Shown here: piece by piece, positions 8,961 through 18,714 of the stretch
Position numbering within the stretch: position 1 is the first letter of the stretch
Layout: each line of letters begins with the position of its first letter
Origin: Thermoplasmata archaeon
GTDB lineage: Archaea; Thermoplasmatota; Thermoplasmata; Thermoplasmatales; GCA-001856825
Direction: 5' to 3'
Assembly: GCA_021797915.1 (NCBI GenBank)
Contig: JAJZYT010000006.1
Location: 1 to 64,000, forward strand
DNA: 64,000 nt
Translations under genes and position numbers: made by a program
The notes under the pieces: model-generated
Database searches by the model: none
What the model was told of the DNA's origin: nothing
The model's input: only the letters and a program-made list of their open reading frames with translations

Positions 8961-9764
8961 ATGGACAAGATAAGAGTATGCGTAGCCGGAGCAACAGGTT
9001 GGGTCGGTAGGTCACTCATACCCGCCATTCACAGTTCAGGAGATATGTCTCTTGTGGGCGCAGTTTCCCGTTCCTCGGGCGGAAAAAGTGTCGAGACTGT
9101 GCTGGGTATTAAGGGTCTCTCAGTAGAGATAAAACCCACTGTGAAGAATGCTTTGGAGCAACGAACAGATGTACTCGTAGATTATACTTCTCCAGATTCG
9201 GTGAAGTCTAACGTTCTAACCGCAATAAGGAAAGGCGTCAGTGTAGTGGTAGGGACTTCTGGCCTGACAGACGTCGATTATGAGAAAATTGACAGGGAAG
9301 CTTCCAAACAAGAAGTCGGAGTTATTGCAGCGGGAAATTTTGCAATCTCTGCTGCACTTTTGTTGCATTTTTCAGAACTAGCTGCGAAGTACATGCCGTC
9401 GTGGGAAATAATCGATTTTGCTTCCTCTAAGAAGATAGATGCTCCAAGCGGAATGACGAGAGAGCTAGCGTTTCGTTTATCTAAAGTGAGAAGACCGGAA
9501 AGCGAAATTCCGGTTGACGGTGTTACAGGAATAAAGGAAGCCAGAGGGGCGAACATCGACCATACACAGGTTCATTCCATTCGCCTTCCCGGTACAGTAA
9601 TTGGAGCCGAAGTACTATTCGGAAGACCAGACGAGAAACTCAGCATAAGATATGATGCTGGAACCAGCGCAATGCCATATATCGAAGGAACATTACTTGC
9701 TGTGCGCAGGGTTCGAGAAATTAAAGGTCTCAGGCGGGGGCTTGATACCATCCTTGATCTCTAG
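8961..9764 (+). CDS. DapB-family (4-hydroxy-tetrahydrodipicolinate reductase-like) oxidoreductase with altered active-site motif
   Basis: N-terminal Rossmann motif VCVAGATGWVGRSL, VVGTSGLT, AAGNFAISAALL, DAPSGMTREL; lacks the canonical HHxxK segment. Confidence 0.75.
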   Translation: MDKIRVCVAGATGWVGRSLIPAIHSSGDMSLVGAVSRSSGGKSVETVLGIKGLSVEIKPTVKNALEQRTDVLVDYTSPDSVKSNVLTAIRKGVSVVVGTSGLTDVDYEKIDREASKQEVGVIAAGNFAISAALLLHFSELAAKYMPSWEIIDFASSKKIDAPSGMTRELAFRLSKVRRPESEIPVDGVTGIKEARGANIDHTQVHSIRLPGTVIGAEVLFGRPDEKLSIRYDAGTSAMPYIEGTLLAVRRVREIKGLRRGLDTILDL

Positions 9765-9900
9765 TCTCTGGGCCATAGGTTTTTCGATTTAGAACGTTGT
9801 GTAGATTGTGAAAACAGTTCACAAGCGACGCCAGATTAAGGTTCTTATCCCTCAACAATTTCGTAGTTAGGTTTTTATTTCCATACTAATGGAGGATTCA

Positions 9901-9973
9901 GCGAGCGTGGTGTAGCCTGGTAACACGTGAGCTTGCCAAGCTCATGCCTCGGGTCCAAATCCCGGCGCTCGCA
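9901..9973 (+). tRNA. tRNA-Gly (anticodon GCC)
   Basis: Acceptor GCGAGCG/CGCTCGC, anticodon stem-loop TGAGC-TTGCCAA-GCTCA, T arm CGGGTCCAAATCCCG, discriminator A. Confidence 0.93.
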
Positions 9974-10172
9974 TAGTCAGAATGGTTTATGAGATTTCAG
10001 AATTTTAAAGACAACTTGATTAATCCTAGGATAGGACTCAGAACTTCTACTGATTGGTTTACGACTGGGAGCAATGTGCTTGAAATAAAAGTCAATGAGC
10101 AGAATTTTAAGTGAGGTTGTCTCGCTCGAGCCAAAGAAAGGGTTTTATGCCTTATTTTCTCTACTCAATTCT

Positions 10173-10640
10173 ATGAAATGGGTAACAAGAGAAAAGGCAA
10201 AAGTAGACAGGATAGCCTGTCCATGGCTCATATCAAGATTTGTAGACAAAAACCCCGAATTTCTGTTTGTGGCAAAGGAAAAAGTTATGGAAGTTGCAAA
10301 GTCAGAAAACGCCATTCCTTTCGATGCTCCTGGAGCAGAACTCTTCCACTACGAAGAAAATGGGAAGGAATATGTAAGTTTTGACTCAATAATTAAGAAA
10401 TACAATCTCAAAGATCCTGCCCTGCTCGAGTTCGCAAGAATAGTGAGAGGAGCGGACGCTCACATCCCGGAAGCGCCTCCTGAGTCGACTGGTCTAGAGG
10501 CTGCTGCCCTTGGATTCAGGGAGATAGCAAAGGATGACCACGAGAATATGAAACTTCAGTTTCCATTCTATGACGCAATGTATACCTACGTGAAGGGAAG
10601 GATGGAAGGAAAGACTAAACTGGAACACGCAAAGAAGTGA
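10173..10640 (+). CDS. ChrB C-terminal-domain (chromate-resistance-associated) protein
   Basis: MKWVTREKAKVDRIACPWLISRFVDKNPEFLFV...IPFDAPGAELFHYEENGK...FARIVRGADAH resembles the ChrB_C family; ATG at 10173. Confidence 0.75.
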   Translation: MKWVTREKAKVDRIACPWLISRFVDKNPEFLFVAKEKVMEVAKSENAIPFDAPGAELFHYEENGKEYVSFDSIIKKYNLKDPALLEFARIVRGADAHIPEAPPESTGLEAAALGFREIAKDDHENMKLQFPFYDAMYTYVKGRMEGKTKLEHAKK

Positions 10641-10675
10641 TACCATGATACATTACATATTGGGAAGGGAAATAA

Positions 10676-11563
10676 TTGCTACAGTTTCTAAAGAAAATAG
10701 AACTACCACCTGAGGAGAATTGCTCTTTTGATCATGGGGATGTCGATCAAACCACAGGCAGAGTCTACGTTGCACATACAAGCTCCGGAACCGTTGAAGT
10801 GTTTGATGGTCAACAGGAGCGTTGGGTAAAAAATATACCCGACTGTGCGGGAGGAAGTGGAGTGATTTTCGACACTATCAATAACAGAATATTTGCAGCA
10901 TCTAGATCTGCGGGTCATATTCTGTCAATAGAGGGGAACTCAACCGATGTCATCCTAAAATTTGAAACTGGGAATAAGCCCAATGGACTCGCTGTAGACG
11001 GAGAAAGGGGAATTTTGATGACAGCCGACGTAGGAGATAACTATGCAAGGTTTCATTCCCAGAATACGGGAGAGGTTTTGGCTTCAGTAAAGCTAAACGG
11101 GAGACCGAGATGGAGCGCATATAGGAAAGCAAGCGACCACTATCTCATCAACATTATGGAGCCATCTGGGGTTGAGTTCATTTCAGGAAAGAATTTCAGT
11201 CGAACTGGATTCTATCCTATCGATCAAAAGGGACCACACGGACTGGTGATAGTTGGAAGCTTCGCTTATGTTGCGAGTGACGACGCTACCCTTTCAAAAT
11301 TCAATATCGATTCGAAAGAGCTAGCGGGCAAGGCTGCTCTGGCAGGACCGCCTGATGTCCTCTGGAACAACGAGAAGCAGAACCTGATTTACTGCAGCAT
11401 CGGAGATCCTGGAGTCGTACAGGTTTTTGATGAAAAAACTCTGGAGATTGTTCAGGAGGTAAAAACCGAATATGACAGCCATACTCTAACTTTTGACGAG
11501 AAACGTCAAAAGCTCTACACTTTCCAACCCCACAGCCATTCAGTTGGAGTCTACCAAGCCTAA
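10676..11563 (+). CDS. YVTN-type beta-propeller repeat protein, apparently cytoplasmic
   Basis: Repeated VYVAHTSSGTVEVFDGQ, IFAASRSAGHILSIEG, LTFDEKRQKLYTFQPHSHSVGVYQ blades; TTG start; no obvious signal peptide. Confidence 0.7.
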   Translation: MLQFLKKIELPPEENCSFDHGDVDQTTGRVYVAHTSSGTVEVFDGQQERWVKNIPDCAGGSGVIFDTINNRIFAASRSAGHILSIEGNSTDVILKFETGNKPNGLAVDGERGILMTADVGDNYARFHSQNTGEVLASVKLNGRPRWSAYRKASDHYLINIMEPSGVEFISGKNFSRTGFYPIDQKGPHGLVIVGSFAYVASDDATLSKFNIDSKELAGKAALAGPPDVLWNNEKQNLIYCSIGDPGVVQVFDEKTLEIVQEVKTEYDSHTLTFDEKRQKLYTFQPHSHSVGVYQA

Positions 11564-11636
11564 TTGATGTTAAACTGCTGATAGGTGTATAGCATCTCTC
11601 CATTTGACTTTCCGTGGACCCGTTGGAATGATATCT

Positions 11637-12014
11637 TCAAACTCGTATGATTCCATCGACCTGTCCCGCAAAGACCTGTTCATTATTCTGGTTGAATCCG
11701 TTCATGCTTATTCTCAGCCTCATCACTTTTTCTTCCTTGTCCACCTTGGTGATCTCGGAATCACAGCTTATCAAGTCCCCGACGTAAACCGGTTTAATGA
11801 AATGAAACGAGAAATCTCTTGCGATGAAGTTCATTTCTCCACCCATCTTTGTTGGGATTGTCGCGGTCAAAAGTCCCTGAACCATAATTCTCCCCAGACT
11901 GTCAGGTTGAACGTGGTGTATGCCCTTATCGCCGGATAACTCACCGAATGAAATAACATCCTCCCTCGTAAATGATCTGCTGTACGTAGATTTCTGCCCA
12001 ACTTTGATTTCCAT
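11637..12014 (-). CDS. MaoC-like hotdog-fold dehydratase/hydratase
   Basis: VGQKSTYSRSFTREDVISFGELSGDKGIHHVQPDSLGRIMVQGLL matches the MaoC hydratase pattern (D...H). Confidence 0.82.
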   Translation of the reverse strand: MEIKVGQKSTYSRSFTREDVISFGELSGDKGIHHVQPDSLGRIMVQGLLTATIPTKMGGEMNFIARDFSFHFIKPVYVGDLISCDSEITKVDKEEKVMRLRISMNGFNQNNEQVFAGQVDGIIRV

Positions 12015-12197
12015 CGCAAATATCATAATTTCGAACCACTATTACATCTTGTCGAAATCTGTTTATTCAGTGGCATTCCACCTCATTGTTTCACACGTAC
12101 AGCTTTGATAGAGCTACCGTTCCACTTTCGAAAAATTACCAGTAGCATTTGAAAAATGTACCAATCTCATTAACTGCAAATTATATTAGTATCAAGC

Positions 12198-12446
12198 ATG
12201 GTTCAGCCCATTCAAGCAGAACATGATACCTCCCGAGATCCTGCAAAGAAAAAGTTGCTTACTGTCTCGATTGTAATTGTAGCAGTGGTGTTGATCTCTT
12301 CCTTGCTGTCCTCCGACATTTCCTCTCGATTCAGTCGAACTACTCTTAAAAGTTTTAGGTTATTTACAAAACAAAATCAATCACTGCCGTCCGGACCTGG
12401 ATCATTGGTCGTACTGGCTGTAAATGGAGGGGTACGTTTTCACTAG
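12198..12446 (+). CDS. hypothetical short protein with one predicted TM segment; possibly a gene remnant
   Basis: 82-aa ORF with N-terminal polar segment then LLTVSIVIVAVVLISSLL; its 3' end runs antisense into kdpC. Confidence 0.25.
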   Translation: MVQPIQAEHDTSRDPAKKKLLTVSIVIVAVVLISSLLSSDISSRFSRTTLKSFRLFTKQNQSLPSGPGSLVVLAVNGGVRFH

Positions 12447-12845
12447 ATACAGGTTGACTTCCAAAACATTGACATATGGCGTTCCAAAGAAGAACAGCGT
12501 GTACTGCCTGTACTTCAGCAGTGTAGCATTAAGCACGGACTCGGAGATACCGGTGGCATTGTGTATCCTCGGTACCTGACTCATTGCGTCTTTCAACGTT
12601 ATATCCGGGTCTACCCCTGAAGCGGAGTCGTTTCTGGGATGGAAGAATACTGGGACGGTGAAATTCTGTGCTATGAGTTCGGAACCAATTGACTTTCCAT
12701 CGTAATAAACCTGTGAACCGTTCGACTGCCACGGGAGTGCTACCTGACCTATTCCGGTCATGACTATGGGAAATACGAGACCGCATATCAGCAACGATAT
12801 GAGGGCGAGTCTCACATTTGTGGACAGGCTCTTTACTCCTTTCAT
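12402..12845 (-). CDS. kdpC: K+-transporting ATPase subunit C
   Basis: N-terminal TM, GSELIAQNF, FHPRNDSASGVDPDITLKDAMSQVPRI; downstream of kdpB. Confidence 0.93.
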   Translation of the reverse strand: MKGVKSLSTNVRLALISLLICGLVFPIVMTGIGQVALPWQSNGSQVYYDGKSIGSELIAQNFTVPVFFHPRNDSASGVDPDITLKDAMSQVPRIHNATGISESVLNATLLKYRQYTLFFFGTPYVNVLEVNLYLVKTYPSIYSQYDQ

Positions 12846-15007
12846 ATCGTCACCCTGAGAACAGTTATGAGAATCGCAATGAGTTTAATTCCGATGAACG
12901 GGAGCACTATTCCACCAAGTCCGTAGATAGTCACGTTCTTCAGGAAAATCTTCATCGTGCTGGACGGTTTGAACGTATTCCCCCTCAGTGCAAGGGGAAT
13001 CAGGGCTGGTATGATTATGGCATTGAATATGAGCGCGGAAATGACAGCGAGGTGTGGGGTGAGGTGCATCAGGTTGAGCGCACCCAGTTCTGGCAGTGCT
13101 GCGAACATTATTGGCACTATGACGAAATACTTCGCTATGTCATTTGCTATGCTGAAAGTTGTGACCGTCCCTCTCGTCATCAGAATCTGTTTACCGAGCA
13201 TGATCACGTCTATTATCTTAGAAGGATTTGACTCGAGATCTACCATGTTGGCTGCTTCCTTTGCAGGCTCTGTACCTGACGCCATGGCCAATCCAACATC
13301 TGCTGCTGAGAGTGCGGGAGCATCGTTCGTCCCGTCTCCAATCATCGATACAATCTTTCCTCTCTTCTGTTCTTCCTTGACAAATTCGTACTTGGTTTCT
13401 GGCCTTGCCTTTGCAATATAGTCGTCTATTCCTACGTCCTTCGATATGAAACCAGCGGTGGTCGGCTGATCCCCTGTCACCATGACCACCTCGATATCCA
13501 TTTCCTTGAGGGCCTTTATCTTCTCCCTGACTCCAGGTTTGACCTCATCTTTCAACTTTATGAACCCGATGACATCTCCTGTCTCTGCAACCGCCATAAC
13601 CGTTGCACCATCTTCGGATATCTTTTCCAGCATCTCGTCATATCCTGGCGGTTTAATCTTCACGTAATCTATTATAGCATCTGGGGCGCCCTTCACTATC
13701 TCCAGTTCCTGTTGCGGCTCGTCTCCTGATGCGAACTTTCTCCTGAGCCTCTTCCTCTGGAGTATCCCCCTTCCACCTTTCGGGAGTTGAAATTCGTTAG
13801 AGCCGGTCATCTTCACGCTGCTTCTCCGGGTAGCAGCGCTGAATTCCTCGAATTCTGACCGCTCTATGGATCCAAATTGATGAGGCACGAAGCCGAGGTT
13901 GTATGCGAGTTCGACTATGCTCTTGCCTTCTGGAGTATCATCTTCCCAGGATGAAAGAAGCGCCGCTTCACCGACTTCCCTCTCCGTGTGGTTTCCTGCA
14001 GGCACGAACATTACAGCTTTCCTCATACCTTTTGTTATCGTTCCTGTCTTGTCCAGTAGAAGGGCATCTGTGTCGCCTGATGCCTCTATTGCCTTCCCAG
14101 ATTTTGCGATAATTCTCTTGACAGACATCCTGTTTATTCCCGAAATTCCTATTGCGGGTAGAAGTGCTCCTATTGTCGTAGGAAGCAGGCAGACGTAGAG
14201 GGCGATTACAACGGCGAGGTCTATGCCAAGTTTCAGCTCCACTCCGAGGAAGAGCAAAGTCACAACAATTATTGTAAATATGGCAGAGAATCCGGCGATG
14301 AGAATTGTAAGTGCAATCTCGTTCGGTGTTTTTGGTCTAGAAGAAGATTCCACAAGACCGATAAGTTTACTGACATAAGTTTCGTTGGGATTTGTCGACA
14401 CTCTGGCTACTAGACTGTCCGTTGCAACCAATGAACCACCGAGAAGGGTGGAACCCACAGATTTCCTCACGTTTGCCGATTCGCCTGTCAATAGAGATTC
14501 GTCAACCATCGCAATGCCCTCGAGAACCTCCGAGTCTATCGGTACCTTGTCACCGTGTTCCACCAGGATCAGGTCTCCCTTCCGAAGATCGTCCGAATGA
14601 ACCGTTTCAAAATTGCTTCTGTTTGACGACAGCAGCCTCTTTGCAGTCATCTGTTCCTTCATCTTTCTGAGACTGGATGCAGTGTTTCTGATCTGAGCTT
14701 CCGCTATTGAATCTGAAAGTGTGCTGAACCACACCGTTATTATAAGTATCAGGGCGACTTCAGAATAGAACAGCTGCTCCCGACCGCTAGAGACTATAGG
14801 GATGAGAGTGGGGTCTATTGCCATCAGTAGAACTATGAAGAACATGAGTTCGGTGATGAACATTACAACGTTTGACTTCAGTACCCACGGGTTCAGCCTC
14901 TTCAGTGAGTCGATTATTATCGAGGACCAGTGCAATTCGTTTTCAACAATCGCGTTCGTATCAGAGGGCAAAGATGACACCCCCGAGACTGGTCTTGAAA
15001 CTCTCAA
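12842..15007 (-). CDS. kdpB: K+-transporting P-type ATPase subunit B
   Basis: DKTGTITKG, DESLLTGES, MIGDGTNDAPALSAADVGLAMASGT. Confidence 0.97.
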   Translation of the reverse strand: MRVSRPVSGVSSLPSDTNAIVENELHWSSIIIDSLKRLNPWVLKSNVVMFITELMFFIVLLMAIDPTLIPIVSSGREQLFYSEVALILIITVWFSTLSDSIAEAQIRNTASSLRKMKEQMTAKRLLSSNRSNFETVHSDDLRKGDLILVEHGDKVPIDSEVLEGIAMVDESLLTGESANVRKSVGSTLLGGSLVATDSLVARVSTNPNETYVSKLIGLVESSSRPKTPNEIALTILIAGFSAIFTIIVVTLLFLGVELKLGIDLAVVIALYVCLLPTTIGALLPAIGISGINRMSVKRIIAKSGKAIEASGDTDALLLDKTGTITKGMRKAVMFVPAGNHTEREVGEAALLSSWEDDTPEGKSIVELAYNLGFVPHQFGSIERSEFEEFSAATRRSSVKMTGSNEFQLPKGGRGILQRKRLRRKFASGDEPQQELEIVKGAPDAIIDYVKIKPPGYDEMLEKISEDGATVMAVAETGDVIGFIKLKDEVKPGVREKIKALKEMDIEVVMVTGDQPTTAGFISKDVGIDDYIAKARPETKYEFVKEEQKRGKIVSMIGDGTNDAPALSAADVGLAMASGTEPAKEAANMVDLESNPSKIIDVIMLGKQILMTRGTVTTFSIANDIAKYFVIVPIMFAALPELGALNLMHLTPHLAVISALIFNAIIIPALIPLALRGNTFKPSSTMKIFLKNVTIYGLGGIVLPFIGIKLIAILITVLRVTI

Positions 15008-16637
15008 GGAATTGAAGGATTGGTCCTAGTACTAGGAACGGGAAAAATGTGAGAACGGTCAGGATGAAAATGCTGACCACAAGAATGACGACAAAACTTA
15101 TGGTGCCGGTCTTTAGGCCCTGACTTGGCGTTCTCTTCCTCACGGCCACGCTGTCTGCTATTGCTAGCATGAACAGCATCGGAAGGTACCTTCCGAGCCA
15201 CATTACGATCCCCGTCGTCACGTTGAAAAATATTGTGTTTCCGGATGCTCCGAGGAAGTCGGAACCATTGTTGGCAGCTGAAGACGTGAACTCATAAAAT
15301 ATCTGAGTAAAACCTATGGAGTTTGCCGTTAGTCCGGCCGCCTTTTCTGCTCCTATTGCGAAGGCAAGGACAGTAGGCACAAGGATGATTATTGGGTGAG
15401 TTAGAAATGCCATTACTGCAAGCTTCACGTCCCTCCCCTCAATCTTAATGCCCAGATATTCCGGAGTCCTACCTGCCATCAGACCGACCAGGAAAATGGT
15501 GACTATGACGTACATTATCAGATACATTGCTCCGATCCCTTCTCCCCCTGGAGCTCCCTGTATAAGCATACCTATGAATCCTGATAAAATGACAACAGGA
15601 TTGAATGCTGCCAGAGATGCGTTAACCGAACCCGTAGTGAAGGCAGTTGTCGTGACAGTCCAGAACACCGAGGCAGCTCCTCCATACCCGATTTCCAAAC
15701 CCCTCCCAGTGTGAGCCATTGGAAGAAAAGCGATAATCAAATCAATTCCATAGATGGCGTATGCGGCGAGGAATAGCGTCCTTCCTTCCCTGTTGTCCCC
15801 TACCATTCGCCCGAACATGAACAAAGTTGCGGTGGGAATGAACATCATCATCCCCAATTCCAAGAAATCTGTTATCTGGCTCGGGTTCTGGAGGGGATAA
15901 GCTGAGTTGGCGCCGAAGTACCCTCCACCGTTTGTTCCAAGCTGCATTATGGAAACGAGGGATGCGATCGGTCCCCTATAGAGTATCTCGTAAGCATCCT
16001 TCTGGAGCGTTGGAATCGATGTGTAACCACCCAAGCTCTGCGGAATGCCAAGTGCTATCAGGACCAAGGTGGCAATGAATGTGAGCGGTAATAGTACCCT
16101 AGTGAGTGACCTTACGTAGTCGAAGTAGAAATTACCTATCGTTCTTGCCTTGCCGGCAAATCCTCGCAAGATCGCTACTCCAGCAGCCAATCCTGTTGCT
16201 GCTGAAGTGAACTGAAGGAACTGAATTGCGGACATCTGGCTCAGATATGAGAGCGTCGTCTCGCCGTTATAGTGTTGTAAGTTTGTATTTGAGGAGAAAG
16301 AGAGAACTGTATTGAGCGCAAGGGACCAAGACATCCCCTGGTAGTGCATCGGATTGAGTGGGAGGTTAGCCTGAAACATCAGTATGAAGAGGGCGATTAC
16401 CGCCTGTGCTACGTTCAGGTAGAAAAGGGCCTTGAAATATTCCTTCCAACCCATGTTCTTGGTACTTTCGATTCCTGATAGAGTATATATGAAATTCTCT
16501 ATCGGCTTGAAAAACTTGTCGAGCCTGCTCTTGCCGCCCGTGAATACTGTGAAGAGGTATTTCGAAAAGAACCAAGAGAATACTATGACTACCCCCCAAA
16601 CGACTGCAACGACGAACAGGTCTTCGATTGAGAGCAT
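14961..16637 (-). CDS. kdpA: K+-transporting ATPase subunit A
   Basis: KdpA selectivity/pore segments (TNLQHYNGE, GTNGGGYFGANSAYP, SSAANNGSDF); ATG preferred at 16635-16637. Confidence 0.95.
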   Translation of the reverse strand: MLSIEDLFVVAVVWGVVIVFSWFFSKYLFTVFTGGKSRLDKFFKPIENFIYTLSGIESTKNMGWKEYFKALFYLNVAQAVIALFILMFQANLPLNPMHYQGMSWSLALNTVLSFSSNTNLQHYNGETTLSYLSQMSAIQFLQFTSAATGLAAGVAILRGFAGKARTIGNFYFDYVRSLTRVLLPLTFIATLVLIALGIPQSLGGYTSIPTLQKDAYEILYRGPIASLVSIMQLGTNGGGYFGANSAYPLQNPSQITDFLELGMMMFIPTATLFMFGRMVGDNREGRTLFLAAYAIYGIDLIIAFLPMAHTGRGLEIGYGGAASVFWTVTTTAFTTGSVNASLAAFNPVVILSGFIGMLIQGAPGGEGIGAMYLIMYVIVTIFLVGLMAGRTPEYLGIKIEGRDVKLAVMAFLTHPIIILVPTVLAFAIGAEKAAGLTANSIGFTQIFYEFTSSAANNGSDFLGASGNTIFFNVTTGIVMWLGRYLPMLFMLAIADSVAVRKRTPSQGLKTGTISFVVILVVSIFILTVLTFFPFLVLGPILQFLESFKTSLGGVIFAL

Positions 16638-16737
16638 GATGACACCTACAGGCTGGACCTCAAGAGCGCCCACATACCTAAAGTGATAGCCATAACGATC
16701 TCAATGCATCCAACAATTAAAATATTACAATATCCAA

Positions 16738-17010
16738 TTATTCCGGGACTTCAAGCGTGTGATTACGGTGTGATTTCAGCACTATTGAAGTGACTGTGCT
16801 TTTTATCCCACCTATCTTCATTAGTCTGTTCTTGAGCAAATCCCTGAATTCTTCTATGCTAGCCACATTCACTAATACTATAACGTCAAATTCACCTGTT
16901 ACCTCGTATATCTGGACAGCGTTCTTTATTTCTTTTAGGGAGGAAATCACCTCATCCATTCTCTGGGAATCCACGAATAAGTCCACGAATGCAAGTACTC
17001 TGTCTGCCAA
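16738..17010 (-). CDS. stand-alone Lrp/AsnC effector-binding (RAM) domain protein without HTH
   Basis: AFVDLFVDSQRMDEVISSLKEIKNAVQIYEVTGEFDVIVLVNVASIEEFRDLL, typical AsnC_trans_reg fold pattern; 90 aa. Confidence 0.78.
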   Translation of the reverse strand: MADRVLAFVDLFVDSQRMDEVISSLKEIKNAVQIYEVTGEFDVIVLVNVASIEEFRDLLKNRLMKIGGIKSTVTSIVLKSHRNHTLEVPE

Positions 17011-17102
17011 ATTTTCACTACCTGTCGGCTTCTCCCCTCATCAGGAAAGGCTATAAAAATATTAGTCAGGCCTTGTATGTTGACTGCTTTTTTAAAGTCC
17101 AC

Positions 17103-18194
17103 TTAACCCTTGTTCAGGAACACGGTGAGACTGTCTCCATCCTGTACCCTGTGCTGCAAACCCACGCGCTGATTGGGGAATCTCACGGATTTGCCAGTAA
17201 TGGTGGCGAATTTGAATTTTTCGACGAATTCTGTGTGAACGGCCTTGCAAACGTCTTCGACCGTGCTTCCCTCTCTCACCACCATCGGTTCCTCATCTGC
17301 AGGCGCATTCCAAGGTATGAGATGCACCCTGATCATCCTGACCTTCCCGGCTATCTTCTCCTTCAGTAGACCTATGTTCCTTTTCTTCGTAACGGAGGTT
17401 GGGATTGGGTTGAGGTTGAGGGATTCTAGGAACTCATACGCCTTCTGGAATTCTGGAGTGTCTGCCTTGTTCAGGATGAAAATCGCAGGGATGTACACCC
17501 TGTTCCCAAGCAGACCATCTATGAAAACATCCGGAGTCATGGATTGTCTCAGTATTATGTCTGCGTTTATTATCCCGAACTCCCTGCTAATGGATTCTAG
17601 AAGCTCAATATCGAATTCGGATTTTCCTACTTTGGTAATGTTCAGTCCTCCTTTGTCTTTGAGCAATATGGACATCTTCGGAGGCTTCTGGTTGATCCGG
17701 ATACCTTCTCTCTGCAGCTCCTTGATGATGTAAGACGGATCGTACTTGAAAGGATCAAGGACGACAACGATCAGATCCACATTCCTCAGGACTGAAATGA
17801 CCTCCTTCCCCCTTCCTCTGCCTTCGTGCGCACCTTCGATGACCCCCGGCAAGTCAAGTATCCTGAACTTCATGTCCCTGTATTCCATCACACCTGGAAC
17901 TATGGAGAGAGTGGTGAAATCGAAGGCTCCGACCCTGCTTTCTGCGTTTGTGATCGCGTTCAGAATGCTGCTCTTGCCTACCGAAGGCGGACCCAGCAGG
18001 CCGATGCTCGGATAGATTCCTTTCTTTATGAAAAAACCTGTTCCTGCTCCCTTCTTGGATCTTTCTTCTCTTACCTTTTCGAGCCTCGCTATCTTTGCCT
18101 TGATCCTCCCGATGTGGTGTTCCGTAGCTTTGTTGTACTGTGTCTTCTTTATCTCTGCTTCGAGTTCCTTGATCTCATCATCAATAGCGGGCAT
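17103..18194 (-). CDS. DRG-family (Obg-like) GTPase with C-terminal TGS domain
   Basis: GPPSVGKSSILNAITNAESRVGAFDFTTLSIVPGVMEYRDMKFRILDLPGVIEGAHEGRGRG; NKAD; TGS tail. Confidence 0.93.
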   Translation of the reverse strand: MPAIDDEIKELEAEIKKTQYNKATEHHIGRIKAKIARLEKVREERSKKGAGTGFFIKKGIYPSIGLLGPPSVGKSSILNAITNAESRVGAFDFTTLSIVPGVMEYRDMKFRILDLPGVIEGAHEGRGRGKEVISVLRNVDLIVVVLDPFKYDPSYIIKELQREGIRINQKPPKMSILLKDKGGLNITKVGKSEFDIELLESISREFGIINADIILRQSMTPDVFIDGLLGNRVYIPAIFILNKADTPEFQKAYEFLESLNLNPIPTSVTKKRNIGLLKEKIAGKVRMIRVHLIPWNAPADEEPMVVREGSTVEDVCKAVHTEFVEKFKFATITGKSVRFPNQRVGLQHRVQDGDSLTVFLNKG

Positions 18195-18714
18195 TTACGG
18201 TGACCTTCACCAAGCTCAGGACTTCGAAATCGTAGTCCAATTCGTTCACAATCCGGAAGGAGAGTCCTTCGAACTGTCCCTTTTCTGTGTGAGATAATGA
18301 GGACTCAATATAAAAAGCGTGGTTGGAATATTCACTGAATTTTTTCAGGAATTCCAAGGTCAATTCATTTCCTTTGGTGCCACCCGTCCAGGTTGGGTCG
18401 TCAGGAACTTCTGAGGGAAGATAAGGAGGATTGAAAACGCACCAGTCGAATTTTCCCCTTATTCCATCGAACATATTTGTCCTGACAACATTCACCGAGA
18501 GACCGCTCTGAATTGCGTTATTTCTCGCACACCTTGTTGCCTTGTCAGATATATCCACAAGGGTGACAACTGATCCACTCTTGGCATAGCTCAGCCCTAT
18601 GATACCCGTCCCACAACCAATTTCCAATATCCTGCCCTTTATTTCTTCAATGCCCAATAGGAGATAGGAATCGTCCTCCGGTTCGTAAACCCCAGCGCAC
18701 TTCTCTATTCTCAT
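18181..18714 (-). CDS. HemK/PrmC-related (Mtq2-like) SAM-dependent methyltransferase
   Basis: ILEIGCGTGIIGLSYA, CVFNPPYLP (NPPY motif); operon with eIF6. Confidence 0.88.
   Translation of the reverse strand: MRIEKCAGVYEPEDDSYLLLGIEEIKGRILEIGCGTGIIGLSYAKSGSVVTLVDISDKATRCARNNAIQSGLSVNVVRTNMFDGIRGKFDWCVFNPPYLPSEVPDDPTWTGGTKGNELTLEFLKKFSEYSNHAFYIESSLSHTEKGQFEGLSFRIVNELDYDFEVLSLVKVTVNARY

Noticed and set aside
12818-15029. Plus-strand ORFs antisense to kdpB (e.g. 12818..13231, 12957..13421, 13899..14198)
   Set aside because: kdpB is unambiguous on the minus strand; these are antisense by-products without family signatures.
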